64,000 nt of DNA from Mycobacterium sp. EPa45. GTDB taxonomy: Bacteria > Actinomycetota > Actinomycetes > Mycobacteriales > Mycobacteriaceae. A model generated the notes under the pieces. It did not search any database. It was not told the DNA's origin and saw nothing but the letters and a program-made list of their open reading frames with translations. Made by a program: the position numbers and the translations under genes. How positions within the stretch are numbered: position 1 is the stretch's first letter; every line of letters starts with the position of its first letter. Below, in pieces: positions 51,455-59,739 of the stretch. Location: contig NZ_CP011773.1 of assembly GCF_001021385.1 (NCBI RefSeq), forward strand, positions 3,162,001 through 3,226,000, written 5' to 3'.

Positions 51455-52582
51455 TCACAGCAGCGCGCGCAGTTGATCGTGCGGTAGTGCCGGGGAGCGG
51501 TGTCCCGCACGGCCCACCATGTCGGCGTTGACCACCAACGCATTGAGCACGGCCTCCTCGACGCTGTGTACGACAGCCGCGTAGAGGTCGTCCATGCGGC
51601 CCCACGGCAGGAACCTCACGTGACCGAACTCGTCATCGGCAACCGGGCCGATGGGGAACCGGCTGGCAAGATCCGGTGCGTCAGCCGTGGAGAAAGCCAG
51701 GAAGATATCGCCGGAGAAGTGGCTGCCGGTGGTGCCGGTGCGGGCCAGCCCCAGCGGTACCCGCCGGGCGAGTGCCTTGCACTGCCCGGGTAGCAGCGGC
51801 GCGTCTGTCGCGATCACCGCGATCACCGAACCCGCGCCGGGCGGCGGCCGGTTGAGATCACGCTCGAACCAGTCGCCGTCCAAGGGGTTCTCGACGTCCA
51901 GGTGGGGCCCGATGTGACGCCCGGCCACGGTGAGCTCCCGGCGCGCACCAAAATTCGCCTGGACGAACGCGCTCACCGTGAAGGTATGGCTCGCGTAGCG
52001 GACCAGCCGGGACGCGGTTCCATTGCCGCCCTTGAACTCATAACAGTTCATCCCGGTACCGCCGCCGACTGAGCCCTCCGGCACCGGGCCCCCGGTGGCT
52101 GTGTCCAGGGCCGCTTCGGCATGCTCGGGTCGCACGTGCCCACCGTTGATGTCATTGAGGTAGCCGTCCCAGGTTTCAGCGCACACCGGCAAAAGCCACT
52201 GCCGCGCCAGGACCGGGTCGACCCGGTTGACCCAGGAGATCACGCCCGTATGGCAGGCCCCGACCGCATGCGTATTCGACAGCAGCACAGGAAGATTGAA
52301 CGCACCGGACTCCTCGATCCAGGTCGTGCCGGTCATCTCGCCGTTGCCGTTGAGCGAAAACCATCCGGCCGCGCAGGGCTGGCCGAGTCCGGACCGGCCG
52401 CGTGGCAGGATCGCCGTCACACCGGTCCGGACCGCGTCGCCGGCCACCAGAGTCGCGACTCCGACCTCGACGCCGGGCACGTCGGTGATCGCGTTGAGTG
52501 GGCCGGGGTCGCCGGGAAGGGAAACGCCGAGGCCGCGGACGCGCGGCCGGCCGTCGGCGGTCAATGCCGCAGGAGACGTCAT
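51455..52582 (-). CDS. P1-family (DmpA-like, S58) peptidase
   Basis: 375 residues. GGGTGMNCYEFKGGNGTASR and GTTGSHFSGDIFLAFST match DmpA-type N-terminal nucleophile aminopeptidases, in which the chain cuts itself before an internal Ser that becomes the nucleophile; the Ser in GSHFSGD is the likely one. It releases D- or L-amino acids from peptide amides or beta-peptides. ATG at 52582 is chosen; the longer upstream frame runs through the structured intergenic region. Confidence 0.85.
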   Translation of the reverse strand: MTSPAALTADGRPRVRGLGVSLPGDPGPLNAITDVPGVEVGVATLVAGDAVRTGVTAILPRGRSGLGQPCAAGWFSLNGNGEMTGTTWIEESGAFNLPVLLSNTHAVGACHTGVISWVNRVDPVLARQWLLPVCAETWDGYLNDINGGHVRPEHAEAALDTATGGPVPEGSVGGGTGMNCYEFKGGNGTASRLVRYASHTFTVSAFVQANFGARRELTVAGRHIGPHLDVENPLDGDWFERDLNRPPPGAGSVIAVIATDAPLLPGQCKALARRVPLGLARTGTTGSHFSGDIFLAFSTADAPDLASRFPIGPVADDEFGHVRFLPWGRMDDLYAAVVHSVEEAVLNALVVNADMVGRAGHRSPALPHDQLRALL

Positions 52583-52634
52583 CCGGCCGACCCTACCGTC
52601 GGCCGCGGCGCGGCGAAGTCCCGAAAAGACCACG

Positions 52635-52744
52635 GGCGCCGGGGAAGGCTTTGACACCTTCCCCAGCGCCGCCCGGTACTCGCACCACACCCCCCAAAGC
52701 GGTGGTGCGAGCCATCAGGCGATTCCGGCGCCCCCGGCGGAATC
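52635..52744 (+). ncRNA. candidate small RNA: three consecutive hairpins, two with C-rich loops
   Basis: Hairpin 1: GGCGC/GCGCC and GGGGAAGG/CCTTCCCC (52635-52670). Hairpin 2: CTCGCACCAC (52679-52688) with GTGGTGCGAG (52702-52711), loop containing six C. Hairpin 3: GATTCCG (52721-52727) with CGGAATC (52738-52744), loop with five C in a row. They lie in a divergent intergenic region, so they are not a terminator of either neighbour. Two stem-loops with runs of about six loop C recall the actinobacterial 6C RNA, but no typical terminator follows. The strand choice is based on the loop C runs. Confidence 0.45.
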
Positions 52745-52800
52745 CGTGTTTCGACTGATGCTGTAGCAAAGTTAGCGGGCCGATATCGACGCGCGCACGC

Positions 52801-52812
52801 GTAGTGCACTAC
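52801..52812. promoter_or_regulatory. perfect 12-bp palindrome upstream of sseB
   Basis: GTAGTGCACTAC, 98 bp before the sseB start. About 20 bases downstream CAGGT-TGATC-ACCTG is a second inverted repeat. Either may be a repressor site for the sseB unit. The rest of the 52583-52910 gap shows no gene. Confidence 0.35.
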
Positions 52813-52910
52813 TCGATTTCAGGTTCTTCTCAGGTTGATCACCTGGTGCCGGCTTGGACGGATGCGCCGGGCATGATCATCGGTGCCGGCTGACGACGAA
52901 CGGAGACTCG

Positions 52911-53759
52911 ATGACGGGGCGCGCTGACGTGCTGATCACCGCTGCAGCGTTGGTCGACCGCTTGGCGGCCGGTGAACCGGTGACCGTGTTGGATGTGCGC
53001 TGGACCTTGAGTGAACCAGATGGGCGGGAGCGCTACCTGCAGGGGCACGTGCCCGGTGCGGTGTACGTCTCGTTGGACGACGAGCTGACCGACCACAGGG
53101 TGACGGGCCGCGGGCGGCATCCGCTGCCGTCGGGGTCGGCGGTGCAGGCCGCCGCGCGCCGCTGGGGTGTCCGCGACGGGTGCCCGGTCGTCGTCTACGA
53201 CGATTGGAACCGGGCGGGCTCGGCGCGGGCCTGGTGGGTGCTGACGGCGGCGGGCGTAGCGGACGTGCGCATCCTCGACGGTGGCTGGTCGGCATGGAAG
53301 GCAGCGGGTGGACCGGTGGAAACCGATTCGGTGGATCCCGCACCGGGCGACGTCACGGTGGCATACGAGGACCTTTACGCCGGCGCCTTACCCACGCTGA
53401 CCGCCGATGAGGTCAGCAACGGGCCGCTGCTCGACGCCCGCGCGCCGGAGCGGTTCCGTGGCGAGGTGGAACCCGTCGACCCGGTGGCCGGGCACATCCC
53501 CGGGGCGCGCAACCTGCCGAGCACGATGCTGCTCAGCGAGCAGGAGACTTTTCTCGATGGCACCGCCCTGGCTGGGCTGCTGACCGAGCGCGGCATCGAG
53601 CCCGGAGAGCCGATCGGTGTGTACTGCGGGTCGGGGATCACCGCCGCGGTGGCCGTCGCGGCGTTGACTGCGGCGGGGCGGGACACGGCGCTGTTCCCGG
53701 GGTCCTGGTCGCAATGGAGCTCCGATCCGGACCGGCCCGTCGCCCGCGGTGAGCAGTGA
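52911..53759 (+). CDS. sseB: thiosulfate/mercaptopyruvate sulfurtransferase (SseB-like)
   Basis: 282 residues, two rhodanese domains. The C-terminal domain has the active-site Cys loop YCGSGITA; the N-terminal domain has DWNRAGSARAWW in place and is inactive, as usual. HPLPSG and SWSQWSSDPDRPV resemble M. tuberculosis SseB as remembered. It transfers sulfane sulfur to a thiol acceptor. GGAG precedes the ATG. First gene of an overlapping five-gene chain. Confidence 0.85.
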   Translation: MTGRADVLITAAALVDRLAAGEPVTVLDVRWTLSEPDGRERYLQGHVPGAVYVSLDDELTDHRVTGRGRHPLPSGSAVQAAARRWGVRDGCPVVVYDDWNRAGSARAWWVLTAAGVADVRILDGGWSAWKAAGGPVETDSVDPAPGDVTVAYEDLYAGALPTLTADEVSNGPLLDARAPERFRGEVEPVDPVAGHIPGARNLPSTMLLSEQETFLDGTALAGLLTERGIEPGEPIGVYCGSGITAAVAVAALTAAGRDTALFPGSWSQWSSDPDRPVARGEQ

Positions 53760-53761
53760 CG

Positions 53762-53998
53762 ATGGAAACGTTCCTGGTGTACCTCAAGATTCAGGCGATG
53801 TGCTTCGTGTTCGGCATCGTGGGGCCGATCTTTCTGATCGTGTACTTCGCTGTGCAACCCGACCCGACGGTCCGGTGGATGTACTACTGGGGGCTGGTGA
53901 TCACCGCGATCGACATCCTGATCGCGCTGGGAGTCACCGACCAGACCATGCGGGCCCGGCAGGTTCCGCGCAAGCAGGAGGAGGCCTCCGGATCGTGA
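53762..53998 (+). CDS. small two-helix membrane protein
   Basis: 78 residues with two hydrophobic helices (AMCFVFGIVGPIFLIVYFAV and YYWGLVITAIDILIALGV) and a charged C-terminal tail. A GTG at 53756 overlapping the sseB stop is an alternative start. No family is recognised. The stop overlaps the next GTG start (GTGA), so it may be a small partner of the K+ channel downstream. Confidence 0.65.
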   Translation: METFLVYLKIQAMCFVFGIVGPIFLIVYFAVQPDPTVRWMYYWGLVITAIDILIALGVTDQTMRARQVPRKQEEASGS

Positions 53999-54765
53999 CG
54001 ATCGTTGATCGTGAGATAGCCGACGAGACAACGGATTACGCCTCGCGGCAGCAGCGGTGGGAGGGGCTGGCAGAGTGGCCGCTGGCGGCATGCGCCGGGG
54101 TCTTTCTCGCGCTGTTCTCGGTCAAGGTGCTGGCTCAACCACACGGCTTGAGCGCGCACATCATCCACGGGCTGCTGTTCGTGCTCTACCTGCCCTTCCT
54201 CCTCGACTATGTCGCGCGTCTGGTCCTGGCCGAACATCGGACGCGGTGGTTCGTCCGCCACCTGCTCGATCTTGTGATCGTGGTGTTGCCGCTGATGGGT
54301 CCGCTACTCCTGCTGCGACTCGTCGCGCTCGTCGGTGCCCTGCAGCGTGCGGTCGGCGACGCGATCCGGGGCCGCGTGGTGGCGTATACCGCATTCAGTG
54401 CGGTCCTCCTGGTTTACGCGGCATCGCTGGCAGTGCTGCAAGTTGAACGACCTGTGGCCGGAGCCAACATCAAGAGCTTCGGTGATGCCGTGTGGTGGTC
54501 AGTCACCACGATCACCACCGTCGGTTACGGCGACCTGTATCCGGTGACCGTCCTGGGGCGGGTCGTCGCCGCACTGCTCATGATCGGTGGGATCAGCATG
54601 GTCGGTGCGATCACTGCCACCATCGCAAGCTGGATCGTGCAGCGGGTCGCGGCGGAGGACAGCGCGCAGCAAGCCGCCACCGTCGCCCACATCGAGAGCC
54701 TGCAAGCCGAGGTGTCGCGGCTCGCGGACCTCGTTGCCGCGCAGACCGAGGGCAGTCGCCGGTGA
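53995..54765 (+). CDS. voltage-gated-like K+ channel, two-pore-helix type
   Basis: 256 residues with several membrane helices, an Arg-bearing fourth-like helix (LLLRLVALVGALQRAVGDAIRGR) and the selectivity filter TVGYGD at about 175-180 in SVTTITTVGYGDLYPVT. The last about 40 residues are polar and coiled. Conducts K+ across the cytoplasmic membrane. GTG start overlapping the previous gene; its own stop overlaps the thiolase start. Confidence 0.88.
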   Translation: MTIVDREIADETTDYASRQQRWEGLAEWPLAACAGVFLALFSVKVLAQPHGLSAHIIHGLLFVLYLPFLLDYVARLVLAEHRTRWFVRHLLDLVIVVLPLMGPLLLLRLVALVGALQRAVGDAIRGRVVAYTAFSAVLLVYAASLAVLQVERPVAGANIKSFGDAVWWSVTTITTVGYGDLYPVTVLGRVVAALLMIGGISMVGAITATIASWIVQRVAAEDSAQQAATVAHIESLQAEVSRLADLVAAQTEGSRR

Positions 54766-55958
54766 CACGCGGGCCGTTCGACGGCAAGGCCGTCATCACC
54801 GGAGCCGGCAAGTCGCAGGTCGGGCGCCGCCTGGGCCGCACCGGACTGGAACTGACCGTCGAAGCGGTGTTGCGGGCGATCGCCGACGCCGGGCTGGATG
54901 TCGACGAGGTCGACGGCATTGCCAGCTATCCGGGCGCGGTAGCCGGTAACCCGGGCTTCTCCGGTGCCAACGTCACCGAAGTGCGTACCGCCCTGGGGCT
55001 GCGCAGCAGGTGGTACATGTCCGGGCTGGAGACCGCGGGGCAGATCGGACCGGTGATCGAAGCCTGCATGGCCGTCACCCTCGGGCTGGCCAACCATGTG
55101 GTGGTGTTCCGGTCGGTATGGGAGTCGACGGCGGCGCAGCAAGCCGGTGGGGGGCACGCCTCGGTGTTGCTCGGCGGTGGCGGAAAGTTGCCGCCGCAGA
55201 TGGAGTGGACCGCGCCGTTCGGCGCGCTGTCGGCGGCCAACTGGCTGGCGATGCCTGCCCAGCGGTACATGCACGACTTCGGGCTCACCCGTGAGCAACT
55301 CGGCGCGATCGCGCTGAACGCCCGTCGTAACGCGGGTCGCAACCCTGACGCCGTCTACCGCGACCCACTGACGATGGAGGACTATTTGTCCGCGCGGATG
55401 ATCTCGGAACCGTTGTGCCTGTACGACTGCGATGTTCCCTGCGACGGCGCCACCGCGGTCATCGTCTCCCGCAGGGACGCCAGCGGCGGATTGCCCCGCC
55501 GGCCGCTGACCGTCGAATCCGTCGGCCCGGGCATGTTCGAAAGACCAACGTGGGAACAGCGTTTCGACCTGACTACGATGGCCGCCCACGACTCGGCCGC
55601 CACGTTGTGGGAGCACACCGAGCTGCGACCGGGTGACGTCGACATGGCCCAGTTGTACGACGGCTTCAGCTTCCTGACCGTCATGTGGTTGGAGGCACTC
55701 GGATTCTGCGAGCACGGGCGGGTCGGTGAATTCATCGAGGGCGGTGGGCGGATCGCCCTTGACGGCGAGTTACCGCTGAACACCAGCGGCGGCCAGCTGT
55801 CGGGCGGACGCCTGCACGGTATGGGTTTCCTGCACGAGGCCTGCGTGCAGCTGTGGGAGGAGGGCGGCGAACGTCAGGCGCCACGCACCCCGGAGGTCGT
55901 CGCGGTCGGTGTCGGCGGCGGACCCGTCGCGGGTTCGATGTTGGTGAGCAGCCGATGA
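54762..55958 (+). CDS. thiolase-fold protein (Ltp/non-specific lipid transfer type)
   Basis: 398 residues. Thiolase-like halves with VITGAGKSQVGRR, DGIASYPG and the C-terminal LNTSGGQLSGGRLHGMGFLHEA. The usual thiolase Cys is not in its place; AQLYDGFSF has a Tyr, as in Ltp2-type retro-aldolases that pair with DUF35 proteins. It may cleave a side chain or acyl chain from a CoA ester. Overlaps both neighbours. Confidence 0.85.
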   Translation: MTRGPFDGKAVITGAGKSQVGRRLGRTGLELTVEAVLRAIADAGLDVDEVDGIASYPGAVAGNPGFSGANVTEVRTALGLRSRWYMSGLETAGQIGPVIEACMAVTLGLANHVVVFRSVWESTAAQQAGGGHASVLLGGGGKLPPQMEWTAPFGALSAANWLAMPAQRYMHDFGLTREQLGAIALNARRNAGRNPDAVYRDPLTMEDYLSARMISEPLCLYDCDVPCDGATAVIVSRRDASGGLPRRPLTVESVGPGMFERPTWEQRFDLTTMAAHDSAATLWEHTELRPGDVDMAQLYDGFSFLTVMWLEALGFCEHGRVGEFIEGGGRIALDGELPLNTSGGQLSGGRLHGMGFLHEACVQLWEEGGERQAPRTPEVVAVGVGGGPVAGSMLVSSR

Positions 55959-56398
55959 GCTATCAACGGCCGGATCTGCGGCTCGCGCCCAGTCCCACCC
56001 CCGAATCCGAGGCGTTCTGGACCGGGGGACGCGACGGAAACCTACTGATCAGCCGCTGCCGCGCCTGCGGACACTTCTTTCACCCGCCCGGACCCGCGTG
56101 CTGGCGCTGCCGCAGCACCGATGTCGCACCGGAGAAGGTGTCCGGGCGGGGGACCGTGGCGGCGTTCAGCGTCGACCGGCAGCCATGGATTCCCGGATTC
56201 GAGCCGCCCTACATCGTGGCTATGGTGGAAATTGCCGAGGAGCCCGGCGTTCGGCTGATCACCAATGTCGTGGACATCGAGCCGGCGGACATGCGCATCG
56301 GGCTCGAGGTGGAAGTGTTCTTCGAAGACTGGACCGGGCTGTCAGGCGGGGAAGACACCCGGGTGTGGATACCGTTGTTCCGGCCCGCTGCTCATTGA
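55955..56398 (+). CDS. DUF35 OB-fold/zinc-ribbon partner protein
   Basis: 147 residues. Zinc ribbon CRACGHFFHPPGPACWRC (two C-x2-C pairs), then the OB-fold (GRGTVAAFSVDRQ, PPYIVAMVEI). DUF35 proteins bind a thiolase-fold partner and shape its active site. ATGA overlap with the thiolase gene supports a heteromeric complex. Confidence 0.88.
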   Translation: MSYQRPDLRLAPSPTPESEAFWTGGRDGNLLISRCRACGHFFHPPGPACWRCRSTDVAPEKVSGRGTVAAFSVDRQPWIPGFEPPYIVAMVEIAEEPGVRLITNVVDIEPADMRIGLEVEVFFEDWTGLSGGEDTRVWIPLFRPAAH

Positions 56399-56409
56399 CC
56401 GGCTCAGCT

Positions 56410-56428
56410 CCCGTTGCCAGGCAACGGG
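56410..56428. terminator. perfect hairpin between convergent genes
   Basis: CCCGTTGCC-A-GGCAACGGG: nine-bp arms around one base, 12 bp after the DUF35 stop and 8 bp from the end of the convergent small gene. ATTAAGAT follows on the plus strand. Probably a bidirectional terminator. Confidence 0.6.
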
Positions 56429-56435
56429 ATTAAGA

Positions 56436-56699
56436 TCAGTCGCGAGTCCAGACGGAGATGTAGCCGATCGGGATCCCGGTGCGGGTGGCGATGCACTCGC
56501 GGGCGGCCAATTCGACCTTGTCCCGTGTCGTCGCCTCGGTCGCATCGTTGATCTCCGGAATGCGGATCAGCCACCGATTGCTTTCGAACCGAATGTCGAT
56601 TTCGAAGCACTGGCCGGCCATCGGCCGAAGGACGTGATGGGTGCGAAGACTACGTTGCGGACGGGTGGAGAAGCCGCGCGTTCTGTAATGAGTAGGCAT
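56436..56699 (-). CDS. small protein with HicB-like pattern
   Basis: 87 residues. After a basic start, FEIDIRFESNRWLIRIPEIN, TRDKVELAARECIATRTGIP and YISVW follow the strand-helix order of HicB-like partial RNase H folds, in which an antitoxin or a free-standing domain is possible. No HicA toxin gene is seen beside it. ATG at 56699 has GGAAAG at 7 bases; ATG at 56705 is an alternative. Function is unknown. Confidence 0.55.
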   Translation of the reverse strand: MPTHYRTRGFSTRPQRSLRTHHVLRPMAGQCFEIDIRFESNRWLIRIPEINDATEATTRDKVELAARECIATRTGIPIGYISVWTRD

Positions 56700-56793
56700 C
56701 TTCATGCTTTCCGAAACGATTCTGGGCCGCGGGAAAAGATACTCTCTGTGACCCGGAATACAAAATCGCGGTGCCGATGACCATGATGGAGAT

Positions 56794-57195
56794 ATGGCTG
56801 ACGACAACCTCACCGCTTCGCAGCGGATCGATGCCCGAATCGCCGAGTTCGATGATTGGCGCGGCGAGACGCTGGCGCAGATCCGTGCCGTGATCAAACG
56901 TGCCGATCCGGACGTGGTGGAGGAGTGGAAGTGGCGCGGTGTGCCGGTGTGGTCACATGCCGGAATGATCTGCACGGGTGAGACATACAAGACGGCGGTC
57001 AAGATGACGTTCGCCAAAGGCGCGTCGCTGCCGGATCCGTCGAACCTGTTCAATTCCAGTCTGGAGGGGAACACCCGCCGCGCCATCGATTTTCACGAGG
57101 GCGACGCCATCGAGGAAGAAGCCCTTGCGGCCCTCATTGCGTCTGCGGTTGAACTGAACCTGTCGTCGAAGTCGCGGTCGGGTAAACGCGGGTAG
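56794..57195 (+). CDS. DUF1801 protein
   Basis: 133 residues. RIAEFDDWRGETLAQIRAVIKRADPDVVEEWKWRGVPVW and the following TYKTAVKMTFAKGASL are typical of DUF1801/YdhG-like proteins. Function is not established. A GGAG lies just before the ATG. Monocistronic, convergent with the oxidase-like operon. Confidence 0.8.
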   Translation: MADDNLTASQRIDARIAEFDDWRGETLAQIRAVIKRADPDVVEEWKWRGVPVWSHAGMICTGETYKTAVKMTFAKGASLPDPSNLFNSSLEGNTRRAIDFHEGDAIEEEALAALIASAVELNLSSKSRSGKRG

Positions 57196-57242
57196 CCGAG
57201 CGCCGAAGTCGACCTCGTTCGAGTTGTGGCGGACCGACGCCG

Positions 57243-57521
57243 CTAGACACCGGCGAAGTACACGCCGAGCATCGCCGCGAAGACCACGACCACCCATCCG
57301 CTGGTGATGGCCTTCAGCCACGCCGGCGCGCGACGGACTTCCATGAAGTGCCAGATCACCAACTGCGCCTTCACCGCCGCGATCAGAAGGACCACGGTGG
57401 TGACCGTCGAATTGAGCTGGTGGGCGGCTCCGCCATCGCGGGAGACCAACCATGACACGACCGTGACCGCGGTGAGCAGCGCCCAGACGAAGGTCAGCGG
57501 ATTACGGATCACCGATGTCAT
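57243..57521 (-). CDS. oxidase subunit IV-like (NorF/COX4-type) membrane protein
   Basis: 92 residues, three membrane helices (FVWALLTAVTVVSWL, STVTTVVLLIAAVKAQLVIWHFM with the KxxLVIWHFMEVR segment of prokaryotic subunit IV, and ITSGWVVVVFAAMLGVYF). GAGG precedes the ATG, 2 bp after the subunit III-like stop. It probably packs against the subunit III-like protein. No catalytic subunit I is seen in the window. Confidence 0.8.
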   Translation of the reverse strand: MTSVIRNPLTFVWALLTAVTVVSWLVSRDGGAAHQLNSTVTTVVLLIAAVKAQLVIWHFMEVRRAPAWLKAITSGWVVVVFAAMLGVYFAGV

Positions 57522-57523
57522 CG

Positions 57524-58138
57524 TTACCTCATCAAGTAGAACGCGGCGAACAGGACCAACCACAAGACGTCGACCATGTGCCAGTACGTGGCACCGGTCT
57601 CGACGAATGAGATCTTCGGCCTAGCAGCTGTTTTCAGATTGCGGATCACGAAGCACAGGATGATGAGGCCCAGCAGAACGTGACACAGGTGCAGACCGGT
57701 CATCACGAAGTAGAACATGAAGAACAGGTTGGTCCCGGGCGTGATACCTGCGGTGATCTCGGGGACCCATTCGAACACCTTCAACACCGGAAAGGCGGCG
57801 CCGAGCGTCAGCGCAACGACGAAGCGGCGCAGTGCATCCGGTGCATTGCCTGCGCGCGCCGCGGTGGTACCCAGGACTACAAAAAGTGAACTGGTCAGCA
57901 GCACAACGGTGTTGACCGCGCCGATGTCCACGTTGAGCCGAGCCTGGCTCTGCAGGAAGAGATCGGGACTCTGGCCGCGGAAATAAATGTAGCCGACGAA
58001 GTAGATGCCGAAGATCAGCAGATCACCGATGACGAAGAACCACATGCTCGGGTCACCGGGCACATGCCCACGCGCGGCGTCGACGTCTCGCTGGGAGCCG
58101 CTCAGGTCGTCGGCACGGTTCTGCGCAACATTGGTCAC
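57524..58138 (-). CDS. heme-copper oxidase subunit III-like (NorE-type) protein
   Basis: 204 residues, about five membrane helices. MWFFVIGDLLIFGIYFVGYIY, the helix with FFMFYFVMTGLHLCHVLLG and WHMVDVLWLVLFAAFYLMR are the COX3/NorE signatures. It starts at GTG overlapping the previous stop by 4 bp; the long upstream frame is antisense-like and rejected. Subunit III supports the stability of an oxidase or NO reductase, yet no subunit I or II is adjacent. Confidence 0.88.
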   Translation of the reverse strand: MTNVAQNRADDLSGSQRDVDAARGHVPGDPSMWFFVIGDLLIFGIYFVGYIYFRGQSPDLFLQSQARLNVDIGAVNTVVLLTSSLFVVLGTTAARAGNAPDALRRFVVALTLGAAFPVLKVFEWVPEITAGITPGTNLFFMFYFVMTGLHLCHVLLGLIILCFVIRNLKTAARPKISFVETGATYWHMVDVLWLVLFAAFYLMR

Positions 58139-58926
58139 GCGGTCGCCCCGGTGCGGGTATCGACCGGGCTGGTGTGCAACTCGGCCGTGTCCAGCTCTGC
58201 GTCCGGTTGCCTCTTGATCGACCGGTAGATACAGGTGTAGACGACGAGTTGCCAGGAGACGTACAGCACCATCGTGAACCAGAAGGTCATCAGGCCGTTC
58301 CACGCGAAGGGCCCCGACTTGTTGATCCAGACCGGGGCGGCCATCAGCTCTGTCATGTATTGCCAGACGGTGTAGTAGCCCAGCCACTTCGGCAGGACGT
58401 TGTTCTTGTCGAGGAGGATGGCAAGACCGAACGCCATCCACATCACGCAGAAACAGCCGAGGGATCCGATGAAAGCCAGGTATCCGAAGTCGTAGAGCAT
58501 CGACATCACGGCCGGGCTGTAGCCGGGGCGGAATGCGCCAAGGCCGAAGCAGAACATCGGGAACAGCATGCCGACGATCGCACCGGTGATGGCGCCCATC
58601 ATCAACGTGTAGCGGAACGCGGGACTGACCGACATCCGCTTGATCTGCATCAGATAGACCGCATTCGACACCGGCGCGAGCCCATAGGACAGCGTCAGAA
58701 GGACACAGGCGACGAGCAGGTTGTGCGACTGCATGAACGCGACGATGTCCGGCGTGGTCGCGCTCGGCGACCTCGGCGGCATCATCCAGCTCAGCGGGAC
58801 GAACACCAATCCGAAGACGTTGAAGAAGAACGGCACGCTCCAGAAGGTGATCCATTGGTCGAGCTTGCGGTTCCTGCGTCGCGACGGGGCGCGCCCGGCC
58901 GGGGGAGCCGTGGACAGGCCGGTCAT
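58135..58926 (-). CDS. multi-pass membrane protein, paralogue B
   Basis: 263 residues with about six to seven membrane helices. Shares with the following protein the segments RPGYSPAVMSMLYDFGYLAFIG / RPDRDPELVSLLNDMAWFFFIA and KSGPFAWNGLMTF / KTGPLAWNGALSF. No known family or cofactor motif is recognised. ATGA overlap with paralogue A and GTGA overlap with the subunit III-like gene point to one complex. Confidence 0.7.
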   Translation of the reverse strand: MTGLSTAPPAGRAPSRRRNRKLDQWITFWSVPFFFNVFGLVFVPLSWMMPPRSPSATTPDIVAFMQSHNLLVACVLLTLSYGLAPVSNAVYLMQIKRMSVSPAFRYTLMMGAITGAIVGMLFPMFCFGLGAFRPGYSPAVMSMLYDFGYLAFIGSLGCFCVMWMAFGLAILLDKNNVLPKWLGYYTVWQYMTELMAAPVWINKSGPFAWNGLMTFWFTMVLYVSWQLVVYTCIYRSIKRQPDAELDTAELHTSPVDTRTGATA

Positions 58927-59627
58927 GCCAACACTTCCCGCTCACTGCCCTGGTTGTTCACCGCACGCAGGAGAACCAAGAACATCACCACGATGTAGAC
59001 CGCGAATGTCACCAGGCGCAAGGTGAAGGACAGAGCGCCGTTCCACGCCAGTGGACCGGTCTTGACCAGGATCGAGAACGCGCTCGGAGCAAGCAGCAGG
59101 ACGGTCGCGACGTTGAAATGCGCCGCCCAGCGCGGAAAGATCGGGTCCGGTCGCTCGTCGAGATACACGCTCAGGGCGAAACACAGGTTCTGCACGATGA
59201 TGGTGCCGACCGGCGCGATGAAGAAGAACCACGCCATGTCGTTGAGCAGGCTGACAAGCTCGGGATCGCGGTCGGGCCGGAAAGCGGCCATGCCCCAGCA
59301 GTAGTCGGCCAAGATGAAGGCGGTCGTTCCGACGCCGACGCAGATGATGTAGGCGTAGGTCAACACCACGCTCGAAGTTGCGACACGGGAGATCTGGACC
59401 GCGGTCACCGCGAAGAGTGGGATCAGCGAACCGGCGATGAGGTTGCACAGGATCGCGACGCCGAGGACACCGGTGGCATTGTCGCGGAAGAACGCCGCCA
59501 CTTCGTCGGGCGACAGCGTCGGGGAGAGCGGCGGGGAGAAGACCGGAAACAACAGATAGGCCAGCGCCAGCAGGGCCGCCGCCGGCGGAGCGGTCCACAA
59601 CAGAATGCGCTGGCCCTTGGTGTTCAT
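58923..59627 (-). CDS. multi-pass membrane protein, paralogue A
   Basis: 234 residues, about six helices, first gene of the four-gene operon. Paralogous to the next gene (see there). ATG at 59627 is chosen over a TTG at 59663. Possibly an unrecognised core of a membrane oxidoreductase, or a sensor/transport component. Divergent from a TetR gene, which likely represses it. Confidence 0.7.
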   Translation of the reverse strand: MNTKGQRILLWTAPPAAALLALAYLLFPVFSPPLSPTLSPDEVAAFFRDNATGVLGVAILCNLIAGSLIPLFAVTAVQISRVATSSVVLTYAYIICVGVGTTAFILADYCWGMAAFRPDRDPELVSLLNDMAWFFFIAPVGTIIVQNLCFALSVYLDERPDPIFPRWAAHFNVATVLLLAPSAFSILVKTGPLAWNGALSFTLRLVTFAVYIVVMFLVLLRAVNNQGSEREVLA

Positions 59628-59698
59628 CGAGCTTTTTGTAGCACGCTCGCTGACAAATGACAACGAATTCTTACCGCCCGTAGGCCTCTATCTGGGAG

Positions 59699-59708
59699 AT
59701 TGATCAAT
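59699..59708. promoter_or_regulatory. ATTGATCAAT palindrome, candidate TetR operator
   Basis: Perfect 10-bp palindrome in the 112-bp region between the membrane operon and the divergent TetR gene. GACA-TC-TGTC at about 59717-59726 is a second, shorter repeat. Confidence 0.4.
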
Positions 59709-59739
59709 TTCGAGTGACATCTGTCGATGAGTACGGACG

